This document shows positions 36,235 to 43,772 of a stretch of 64,000 nt of DNA, one piece after another. Position 1 is the first letter of the stretch. Every line of letters begins with the position of its first letter. The stretch lies in contig JAWKPW010000015.1 in NCBI GenBank assembly GCA_041390465.1, forward strand, positions 11,668 through 75,667, in the 5' to 3' direction. The position numbers and the translations under genes are program-made. Source of the DNA: JAABRU01 sp041390465. GTDB lineage: Bacteria; Desulfobacterota; Desulfobacteria; Desulfobacterales; Desulfococcaceae. Below the pieces are notes generated by a model, which was not told where the DNA came from, did no database searches, and saw only the letters and a list, made by a program, of their open reading frames with translations.

Positions 36235-36918
36235 TTAAAGTTCGACAGTTGTTTCCTGCAGCAGAAGGCTTACCCCCCGGATATTTCCGATTTTGTTAAG
36301 TTCTTCCACCAGTTGGGCATTGTCTTTGCCTTTTTTCATTTTGATATGGTATGCGTAATCCAGACGTTTGCCCTGAGCCGCATCGCGCAGGGTAATCAGT
36401 GCAAAGATTTTGCAGTTGTTTTTCAGAATTTCCGCAAGATGCAGTTTGTCATCCGGGTTGTTTTCCATATTGAAGCGCAGCATACCGTCAAAACAGGTTG
36501 CCTGTCCAAAGGGGGAAAGATAAAGAATAAACGCGGCTGTGCAGAATCCCACTGTTCCCGCAATGGCAATGGAATAACCGCCCACACCGCAGGCAATTCC
36601 CGCTGCCAGTGATGCAAACATGAAGATGATGTCTCTGGGATCTTTGAGACTGGTGCGGAAACGGATAATCGCGAGCGCGCCCATCATGCCCAGTCCGCTG
36701 GCAAGACTGTCACCGATTGCCTGCATCACGGTTGCAGCCACAATGGAACCCAGCACCAGAGACTGCACATAATTGCGGGAATAGGACAGACCCCGGAAGG
36801 TTTTTTCATAGGTCATGGCAATCAGCACAGAGAGCATAAAAGACATCAGCACGGTATAAATCACTGTAATCAATGTTGGATTTGCAGAACTGGTCTGCAG
36901 TGTCAGAATATCAGGCAT
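36235..36918 (-). CDS. DUF4956 family membrane protein
   Basis: 227 residues. Four hydrophobic segments in the first 150 residues (TVIYTVLMSFMLSVLIAM, YVQSLVLGSIVAATVMQAI, GMMGALAIIRFRTSLKDPRD, IIFMFASLAAGIACGVGGYS) are followed by a cytoplasmic alpha/beta tail. The FRTSLKDPRD motif after the third segment is the DUF4956 hallmark and resembles MgtC-type loops. These proteins occur beside VTC polymerases in many bacteria. They could be the inner-membrane part of the machine. GGGAG precedes ATG 36918. Confidence 0.87.
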   Translation of the reverse strand: MPDILTLQTSSANPTLITVIYTVLMSFMLSVLIAMTYEKTFRGLSYSRNYVQSLVLGSIVAATVMQAIGDSLASGLGMMGALAIIRFRTSLKDPRDIIFMFASLAAGIACGVGGYSIAIAGTVGFCTAAFILYLSPFGQATCFDGMLRFNMENNPDDKLHLAEILKNNCKIFALITLRDAAQGKRLDYAYHIKMKKGKDNAQLVEELNKIGNIRGVSLLLQETTVEL

Positions 36919-37103
36919 AACGATCTCCCTTCCTCATCCTGCGCAATATCATAGTGGTAAAAGCAATGCATTCAGGTGCCAGTTTTCGGGGTTCAGTATT
37001 CGGGTTTCGGTATCAGGGCCAGTTTTCAGTATGTTGTTTTCCTGACACCTGACACCGATCTCCCAAATTCCTGCCTCCTTCCTGAACCCTCTCCTGACTG
37101 TCA

Positions 37104-39497
37104 TCAGAAACGGTTGGCTCCGATGGTTGTCACAGCACCGGAAACTGTAAAACTGGTATATTTGCTTCCCGGAGTATAGATTCCATTTTCATGCAGACCG
37201 TCAGTGACTGTGCCGCTTGAAGTTCCTCCCAGATAAACATCATATGTGGAACCTCTTGTGAGTTCCGGAAAAGAAAAGACAATGGACTGGTATCGCTTGG
37301 AAGGTGCAAAGGTAAGAATCTCATTGCCCGTGCTGGTCTGAATATGAAACAGTGTTCCTGCCGTGCGTGCAGAATTCAGGTTCAGCAGAACCGAATACTG
37401 GCTGGAGGATGTGCTGGGAGCCTGTGCCATGCCGGAACTGCCTGCGGCCAGCAGAAACCCTCCGGTAATTCTGAATGTTCCCAGATAATCCAATGCCCCG
37501 TTGCCATTGTCTGTGGGGCCGTTGACAATCACAGTGCCTCCGGTCATTTCAATGGAACCGTTTGCATCAAGACCGTCTCCGGAGGCATTTATCACAATAC
37601 GGCCTCCGTTGATGTAAAGCCAGTAATTGCCTGAAGACACAAAAGTATCCTGACCCGGCATCCCACCGGGTCTCCCCGTCTGCCCCGGGTGCATCATTCC
37701 GGAACCGTCATTGCCTCCTGCCACATTGATGCCGTCATCACTGGAAACAATGCTGATATCTCCGTCATTGACAGTGATAACAGCACTTTCAATGCCTTCA
37801 TAGGATTTTGCAATGACAATATCTCCGTTATTGATTTCCACAGAGGAATCCGCATGAATGCCGTCATCTCCCGAAGAAAGATTGAAAACACCGCTGTTGA
37901 TTGCCAGGATTCCGTTGGAATGGATGGCATCATCAGCCGAACTGATGGCAAAAATACCCTCATCAATCGTTACACTGGTACCGGCCTTGATTCCTTTGGC
38001 AGATGTGTCTCCGCTTACTGTTTTGCTGCTGCCTCCACCGGAAGTGAGAACAAATTCACCGTCAGAAATTGTCACGCTGGTCTGCGCGGCAATGGCATCT
38101 CCTCCGGATGTTATCCGGATTTCACCGTTTTCAATGGAGATATACCCTTCTGCGCTGTCTTCATCATTGTCCGATTTCAGGCCATCTCCACCCGCGTTTA
38201 CAGTGATGTTTCCGTCTTCAATCACAAGACTGTTTTTTCCCCGTATGCCGTCATCAGCAGAAGTTACCGTAATGGAAGCATCTGAAAGAACCAGATCATC
38301 TTTGGATGCAATTCCGTCATTGTAATTTGCCTCAACTGTCAGAGAACCGGAGCCGGATATGGTAAGATCATCCTTGCTGAACACTGCCGCATTGGGCTGA
38401 TCCGTTTCCGTGCCGTCCGAAATATACGCGGCTCCGTCAGAAATATAATTTTCGCTATTGTCCGCCAGGATGATACGGGTTTCCTCTGCATTCATGATAT
38501 AAACAGCAGGCCCTTTGGAACTGTGAATGCTGACTCCGTTGAACATGAGATTCACACTTTCCGCATCTTCCGTGTTTACTGTAAGCTGTCCGTCCGTCAG
38601 ACTGCCGCTGATATGATAGATGCCCGCAGATGTGATGGTTGCTGTGCTGCCTTCCGCGCTTGCACCGCTTCCGTTTATGCTTATGGAATTTCCATTCAGA
38701 ATGATCCGGGTATTGAGTGTGGTGCCTGCGGCATTGGCTGTTCCCGGTGTGGGGGAAAGTGTCTGGGGAATCCCGGTTCCGTCCGGTAAACGTCCAAAAC
38801 TGCAGCCTTCCGGCGCATCAATGTCTTCCCAGTCAAACGCATCAACAATGTTCTCCCCTTTGTACAGAATCACACTGTCATCTGCTCCCAGTTTGAAGGC
38901 AACATATGCACTGCCGTCTGCCGGAGCCGTATCTGTTGCCTGAATCAGATAAAACTGACCCGGCTGCAATGTCACAGCAGGCAGGGAAATTTTTTCATGA
39001 TCAGCTTCCTCATCTGTGAGGGAATAGTCGGCAAGATTCACGGCCTGAGTGCCTTTTACATAGAGTTCAATCCAGTCACTGCCGTCATTCACGTCTTTGG
39101 CCATGATTTCATTGATGACCAGATCACCTGTATTTTCACCAAAAGCAGTGATGGCCAGATCAATATTTTCACTGGCCTGCAAAACCAGATCCACCCAATA
39201 GGTCACGGAATCTCCCAGATCAAGGCAGGGAATATGCACAGACAGATTGCTTTCATTATATTCCGCGCAGGCAGTCCGGTTTTTTGCATCCCCGAAATCT
39301 GTCAGACGGAGAACATCGCCTGTCACTTTCAGATCCACCCAGTAATAACCTTCCCCGATTTTCAGGGAAGGAATATGCGCAGTGGCTGTGCTGTAATCAT
39401 AGGTTGTGCAGGTTCCGGCTGCCAGAATCTGCGGAAAGCAGAATATGCTGAACAGAATGAAAAACATTCTGATTTTGTCTGATATTCTGAAATTCAT
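37104..39497 (-). CDS. Secreted lamin-tail and Cthe_2159-type beta-helix protein
   Basis: 797 residues from ATG 39497 (AAAGGAGG before it). Signal peptide to about residue 28; two short repeats (HIPSLKIGEGYYWVDLKVTG and HIPCLDLGDSVTYWVDLVLQ); a lamin-tail domain (DLVINEIMAKDVNDGSDWIE, ENIVDAFDWEDID); then a long right-handed beta-helix of Asp/Gly/Ser-rich turns (SADDGIRGKNSLVIEDGNIT, NAGGDGLKSDNDEDS, SSGDDGIHADSSVEI), the Cthe_2159/PF14262 type known to bind acidic polysaccharide with calcium; and a beta-sandwich end with LLAAGSSGMAQAPSTSSSQY. It is exported to the cell surface. The gap to DUF4956 is 185 nt. Confidence 0.9.
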   Translation of the reverse strand: MNFRISDKIRMFFILFSIFCFPQILAAGTCTTYDYSTATAHIPSLKIGEGYYWVDLKVTGDVLRLTDFGDAKNRTACAEYNESNLSVHIPCLDLGDSVTYWVDLVLQASENIDLAITAFGENTGDLVINEIMAKDVNDGSDWIELYVKGTQAVNLADYSLTDEEADHEKISLPAVTLQPGQFYLIQATDTAPADGSAYVAFKLGADDSVILYKGENIVDAFDWEDIDAPEGCSFGRLPDGTGIPQTLSPTPGTANAAGTTLNTRIILNGNSISINGSGASAEGSTATITSAGIYHISGSLTDGQLTVNTEDAESVNLMFNGVSIHSSKGPAVYIMNAEETRIILADNSENYISDGAAYISDGTETDQPNAAVFSKDDLTISGSGSLTVEANYNDGIASKDDLVLSDASITVTSADDGIRGKNSLVIEDGNITVNAGGDGLKSDNDEDSAEGYISIENGEIRITSGGDAIAAQTSVTISDGEFVLTSGGGSSKTVSGDTSAKGIKAGTSVTIDEGIFAISSADDAIHSNGILAINSGVFNLSSGDDGIHADSSVEINNGDIVIAKSYEGIESAVITVNDGDISIVSSDDGINVAGGNDGSGMMHPGQTGRPGGMPGQDTFVSSGNYWLYINGGRIVINASGDGLDANGSIEMTGGTVIVNGPTDNGNGALDYLGTFRITGGFLLAAGSSGMAQAPSTSSSQYSVLLNLNSARTAGTLFHIQTSTGNEILTFAPSKRYQSIVFSFPELTRGSTYDVYLGGTSSGTVTDGLHENGIYTPGSKYTSFTVSGAVTTIGANRF

Positions 39498-39591
39498 GGA
39501 AATGCCTCCTTTGGCCTCAGTTTTTTCATCCACAGGCACAAGCTGGAAGTTTATGCTGCCTGTTTGTCAATTTTGGATCTGTGATCTGCAA

Positions 39592-39627
39592 AAAACCGGA
39601 TTTTTCCAAAAAAAATCCGGTTTTTCT
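39592..39627 (-). terminator. CCGGATTTTT hairpin upstream of the beta-helix gene
   Basis: AAAACCGGATTTTTCC, four-base loop AAAA, then AAAATCCGGTTTTTC, between the small secreted protein gene and the beta-helix gene. Suits as terminator of the small gene. Confidence 0.6.
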
Positions 39628-39697
39628 CTGCAGATTAAATCACAAAATCAAACTTGACAGCGCACTGTTTTTAATTGAAAAATGCCCCATGTTTTTT

Positions 39698-40219
39698 TCA
39701 GAAAGCAGACTGCACTGTTTCGGAAATTGTGTCCGCAGCCGTTTCTGACTCTGTTTCCTCTGCAGATTCCGAATCTTCTGCGGTATCTGCGTCTGAAGCA
39801 GAAGAGGCAATTTTCGCAATGAGTTCGGCTGCCTGTTCCGCTGTAATCAGTCCGCAGTCTGCGGCCTTCTGGACTGCGGCAGACATTTTTGTATTCATAA
39901 GCGTTTTAAAAGTGTCCAAGTCTACGCTGTTGCTTTCCAGGACTGCGCCCGCGCCCATATGGGATGCTGCCAGCTCTGCTTTTATCACTTCCAGAGTTTT
40001 CCCGGTGATTTCAGACAGAGCTTCCGCTGCCATATTGTCGTGAATGGCCTTGTCAAGCAGATGTGCCGCCGGAGGTCCAAAGCCCCGTCCTTCAGGTCCC
40101 GGAGGCCGCATACCCGGTCTATGTCCCTGTCCCGCATAGGTCACAGCGCAAAGGCTCAGCACAAGCAGCGCTGCAACAGTGAAAATTCCCGTTTTTGTTC
40201 CACCGATGATGTTTCTCAT
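39698..40219 (-). CDS. Small secreted protein with acidic tail
   Basis: 173 residues; ATG 40219 has AAAGGAG 8 nt upstream (an ATG at 40225 overlaps the RBS too closely). Signal peptide (GIFTVAALLVLSLCAVTYAG). The mature part starts with a Gly/Pro/Arg stretch (HRPGMRPPGPEGRGFGPP), then a helical domain (HLLDKAIHDNMAAEALSEI, VLESNSVDLDTFKTLMNTK, CGLITAEQAAELIAKIAS) and an extreme Ser/Asp/Glu/Thr tail (SDADTAEDSESAEETESE). The tail could bind calcium or cations. Family unknown. Leads the minus-strand cluster. Confidence 0.72.
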   Translation of the reverse strand: MRNIIGGTKTGIFTVAALLVLSLCAVTYAGQGHRPGMRPPGPEGRGFGPPAAHLLDKAIHDNMAAEALSEITGKTLEVIKAELAASHMGAGAVLESNSVDLDTFKTLMNTKMSAAVQKAADCGLITAEQAAELIAKIASSASDADTAEDSESAEETESETAADTISETVQSAF

Positions 40220-40479
40220 AGTCATCTCTCCTTTTCTGATGAATGTTTTGAAGCCTGGGGCTTCGTGAAAAAATACGGAAAACCGGGTGCAAAAAACTGT
40301 TTTCCGAAAAATCTGCGGGGAATATAACAGATGAATATGGAGAAATTTCGGAGGAAATGTGGAGATTTTATGGAGTTTCAGGCTGTGGGGAAATTTTTGC
40401 TGTATTTGTTTTTTCCATCCGGAAATTTCTGAAAATTTTCAACCTGTTCTTCCTGAGGTCTCCTGCTCACCCGACAGTG

Positions 40480-40720
40480 ACAGGGGGCCCGGAAGTCTTG
40501 GGTGATTCCCGGAAAAAACATACCTCAGATTTGACAACTTTCCAAAAGTTGCAAATCTTTCAGGTGAGTGAACCGGAACATTCATTTTCAGAAATCACCC
40601 TGGTGGACTGTCAAAAATTTTTTTCCCTTTCAGAAAAAACTGCCAGGGAGTGCCAAACTGAAAGTTTGACAGACTTCCAAACTTTCAGTTTGGGCTCCTC
40701 AAAATGCAAAAAAACTTATT
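40480..40720. repeat. Palindrome cluster in the gap before 41089
   Basis: GATTTGACAACTTTCCAAAAGTTGCAAATC at 40530-40561, then a TTTGACAGACTTCCAAACTTTCAGTTTGG stretch at 40656-40690 which pairs with ACTGAAAGTTTG just before it. These belong to hairpin family C. The gap 40220-41088 shows no convincing gene; a 199-codon ORF at 40357-40956 covers these repeats and is of poor composition. Confidence 0.45.
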
Positions 40721-41088
40721 TGACAGTCCACTCAGCCTTTTTATGGCCTGTTGCTTATGTGAAATCTGAAAAGGATTTCAGCATTATTTATGGCATGCCC
40801 CTGTTTTGCAAAGATTTGTTTGTTTTTTCAAATTGTTGGATGAAAATGGCAAAAACATGCCGATTTTGGCAAAAAATTGCCGATTTGATGGAGGCCGGAA
40901 GGATTCCCGCAAAGCGGATTTTGCAGAAATATATCTGTGATAAAAGCATATTATGATAAAAATAATCAGAATTTCCGTTCATGGCACATGAATTGCTTGG
41001 ATTATTGCCTTGCAAAGAAAAATCTGCAACAGGAACTTCCTTCCATCCCGTTGGTAAAAAAATGACATTTTAAAAAAAAGGAAAGCGT

Positions 41089-42513
41089 ATGAAAGAACTG
41101 GCAAAGCTCATGGAACGCGTTATCGGACGGGTAAATATCAATCTGCGACATTCCGGAATTGATGTGGGGCCGTATATGACGGATATTGTTTCTCCGGAAA
41201 ATCTTCTGAAATTTTACGCATTTTACGGTATATGGTCCAATCATCCCATTCATTTTCATTTCAGCCGCTCCAATCTGGCGGGAAGTTATTTTCTGGGGCG
41301 GTGCAAAGTGGACAATTCCATCCTTTACAAATGCGACATCCGGGGGGATGAACTCAAGGAAAAAGGACATAAAATAGAGGTGAACGGCAACTCGATCACC
41401 CTTGAAGATGATGAAGTGATCTGGATCAAAAACAGTCTTCTCATCAAAACACTGGTTCACAATTTCTCCCACAATCCGGAAAAAGCGGAACTCTTTCTGA
41501 TTAAAAACACAGCTTCCGCTCCTTACGCCAATATTCACGGTTCTCCGGTGGAAGGATGTTTTCTGGAACCCTTTTCCACGGTTGATCTTACAACTCTTCA
41601 AAACTGCCGGGTGGGAACCTATTCCTATGTGCAGGTGGGGGAACTGTCCCGTCAGGAAGTGGAGTCCGGACGGATCTGGGTAAGGAACCGGGATTTTGAA
41701 TTCAATTATCTTTTTGACAAAGAGCTTCTGCATAAACGCTATATTGCCTTTGAGCCCGGCAAAGGAGCCATGGGCATGTTCATGGATTTTGTTGAAGACC
41801 GGAAACCTGATTTTCAGAAACTCTATGATGTGGTGAATCTGGAGGCTCCCATTCGGGAAATCCCCAGAGGCGCTTCCATCAGTCGGTACAGTGTGTGGAA
41901 AGGAAAAAACACCATCAGCGAAAATGTCCTTGTTGCCCAGAGAGCCTATCTGGAATCCTCCTATCTCGGTCGGGGAGCCAATGCGCAGGAAAACTGCTAT
42001 ATCAGCTTTTCCCATCTGGATGGATGCAATGTTACTGCCCACGGAGCCAGCATCATCTATGCCAATATGGGGAAAAAGGTGTTTGTGGGATTCAATTCCT
42101 TTCTGCAGGGAAAGGCCGACTGTCAGCTCACAGTGGGGGATGAGTGCATTGTCATGCCGCATACCATTATGGATCTCACAGAAGCGGTGGAGATTCCGGG
42201 CCGGCATCTGGTCTGGGGATATATACGCACACAGCAGGATTTGGAAGAACACAGCATACCGCTGGAAAGGCTCTCCAAGATCAAAGACGGAATCACAATG
42301 GGAAACATGCGGTTCAAAGGAAACGGAGATGCCTTTGTGAATGCTTTCCGGCACAGAATTGATCATATTCTGGAAGCCAACGGCGCTTTTTATGACGGAG
42401 AATCCCACAGAGGACATGCACAGAAGGGGGAAAACATTTCTTTCAATATCATTCAGCCCTATCCCAGAGGAGAGATGAAAGGACTTTTTCCCACGATGGA
42501 TATTGAACCATAG
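41089..42513 (+). CDS. Left-handed beta-helix (hexapeptide) protein, DUF4954-like
   Basis: 474 residues. The C-terminal half carries many hexapeptide-type turns (SRYSVWKGKNTISENVLVAQ, YLESSYLGRGANAQENCYIS, IIYANMGKKVFVGFNSFLQG, LTVGDECIVMPHTIMDLTEA). An earlier portion (RCKVDNSILYKCDIRGD, GSPVEGCFLEPFSTVDLTTL) also fits a helix of this kind. It resembles DUF4954 or UDP-N-acetylglucosamine diphosphorylase-like transferases with no clear donor site. The 5' neighbourhood AAAAAAAAGGAAAGCGT gives a usable AGGA before the ATG. It stands alone. Confidence 0.72.
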   Translation: MKELAKLMERVIGRVNINLRHSGIDVGPYMTDIVSPENLLKFYAFYGIWSNHPIHFHFSRSNLAGSYFLGRCKVDNSILYKCDIRGDELKEKGHKIEVNGNSITLEDDEVIWIKNSLLIKTLVHNFSHNPEKAELFLIKNTASAPYANIHGSPVEGCFLEPFSTVDLTTLQNCRVGTYSYVQVGELSRQEVESGRIWVRNRDFEFNYLFDKELLHKRYIAFEPGKGAMGMFMDFVEDRKPDFQKLYDVVNLEAPIREIPRGASISRYSVWKGKNTISENVLVAQRAYLESSYLGRGANAQENCYISFSHLDGCNVTAHGASIIYANMGKKVFVGFNSFLQGKADCQLTVGDECIVMPHTIMDLTEAVEIPGRHLVWGYIRTQQDLEEHSIPLERLSKIKDGITMGNMRFKGNGDAFVNAFRHRIDHILEANGAFYDGESHRGHAQKGENISFNIIQPYPRGEMKGLFPTMDIEP

Positions 42514-42600
42514 TGTTTTTATACAGGTGCATGGCTTTTGACAACAGGAATTTTCACTCTGAAGCTCCGAGAGATTTGGAAACTCTCAGGATTTTCTGAA

Positions 42601-42724
42601 AATGCGAATGAAGAGTCAGCTTCGGATAAGATTTGACAATTTTCGAAAAGTTGTCAAATCTCCGTTCGTTTTATAAGCATGGTGTTTTAATTCAGTCTGA
42701 CATTTCTGACTCTTCATTCGCATT
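42601..42724. repeat. 124-bp palindromic element with 19-bp perfect ends and inner hairpin
   Basis: Outer arms AATGCGAATGAAGAGTCAG (42601-42619) and the exact inverse at 42706-42724. An inner family-C hairpin GATTTGACAATTTTCGAAAA (42632-42662) sits between them. The element looks like a small non-coding mobile unit. Half of the outer arm appears again near 12366. The remaining gap (42514-42926) has nothing else. Confidence 0.65.
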
Positions 42725-42926
42725 GAAAATATTTTTTTTAATATATCCCCGGCATCTGACAGGGAGATTCGGTTTTGCTTCCGATTCTTCCTGATCAGAA
42801 ACGCATTCTTTTTCTGCAGCAATATCAATCTGTCAGTTTCTTTTCTGCTTCCATGCGGGAAAAGCGGGTCAACCCGTCCCCACTCTTAAAAAACTTCCAT
42901 CCCCCTGATTTTGATATATTTCTCTA

Positions 42927-42955
42927 TTGACTTTCAGAAATAATTTGTCTATAGC
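42927..42955 (+). promoter_or_regulatory. Promoter of the regulator-Ehr operon
   Basis: TTGACT (42927-42932), a 17-nt spacer, then TATAGC (42950-42955). Start site expected near 42962, giving a leader of about 58 nt before ATG 43020. Confidence 0.5.
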
Positions 42956-43019
42956 CTCCCGTTCCCTTCCTCCTGACTGTGATTGCGGGAGGATATTTTT
43001 TTACAGGACTGTTATCCCT

Positions 43020-43766
43020 ATGGATTTGAAAACTGAGAACATTGACACTGACAATGTCGCGGATTTGAAAACCGGAAATGTCACCCGCCTGCTTTCTGTT
43101 TCAGAAGAGGAACTGCTGGCGCTGATCCGGGAGAAAAATCTTCCCGCGTACAAAATCAAAAACAGATACCATTTCAGTCTGAGTGAACTTGGGGAATGGA
43201 TTCTGGCAAACAGACATCTGGTGCAGCCTGCGGCAGAGATTTATCACAGACTCACAAAAAGAAGGGTTTCCCTCACCGCTCTTTTGTATCAGGGCGGCAT
43301 TTATTATGACATTCCCGGCATAACTGTGGCAGAAAGCATCAGGAATGCGGTTGCCGTGATTCGCATTCCCGATGATTTGAGCCGGGAGGATGTGTATACG
43401 GCTTTGATGCAAAGAGAGGGAATGATGTCAACCGCAGTGGGAAAAGGCATTGCCTTTCCCCATCCCCGGTGTCCCATTATTTCAGATATTGACAATGAAA
43501 GCCTCTCCCTCTGTTTTCTCAAAGAAAGCGTTGATTACAAAGCCCATGATGATGAGCCGGTTCGTGTCCTGTTTGTGATTATCTCATCCAATCCGGGCCG
43601 ACATCTTGAAATCCTGTCCAAAATTTCCTTTCTCTGTCAGCACAGTGCGTTTGTTTCTCTTCTCCGCAGGCCTGCGGAGAAAGAATCCCGGCAGAAATAT
43701 GAGGAATCTCTGCGGGAATCCATTGAAAACGCGGAAACTGACTGGCTGAATGCGCAAAAGGGGTAA
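43020..43766 (+). CDS. HTH-PTS EIIA (PtsN-like) regulatory protein
   Basis: 248 residues. An N-terminal excisionase-like DNA-binding part (VTRLLSVSEEELLALIREKN, AYKIKNRYHFSLSELGEWIL) is followed by a type-2 EIIA domain (residues about 100-235) with the phosphorylatable His in GKGIAFPHPRCPI and the end VLFVIISSNPGRHLEILSKI. EIIA-Ntr-like proteins link nitrogen or carbon status and potassium/ion transport. The gene ends 6 nt before the Ehr operon start, so it is cotranscribed and likely regulates it or senses its activity. GTG/TTG starts earlier in frame lack an RBS. Confidence 0.85.
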   Translation: MDLKTENIDTDNVADLKTGNVTRLLSVSEEELLALIREKNLPAYKIKNRYHFSLSELGEWILANRHLVQPAAEIYHRLTKRRVSLTALLYQGGIYYDIPGITVAESIRNAVAVIRIPDDLSREDVYTALMQREGMMSTAVGKGIAFPHPRCPIISDIDNESLSLCFLKESVDYKAHDDEPVRVLFVIISSNPGRHLEILSKISFLCQHSAFVSLLRRPAEKESRQKYEESLRESIENAETDWLNAQKG

Positions 43767-43772
43767 TCTGTC

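Noticed and set aside
40357..40956. 199-codon plus-strand ORF in the gap before 41089
   Set aside because: Runs over palindromic repeats, has no RBS or domain, and poor composition.
41002..42417. 471-codon minus-strand ORF
   Set aside because: Antisense to the beta-helix protein gene, which has clear hexapeptide repeats.
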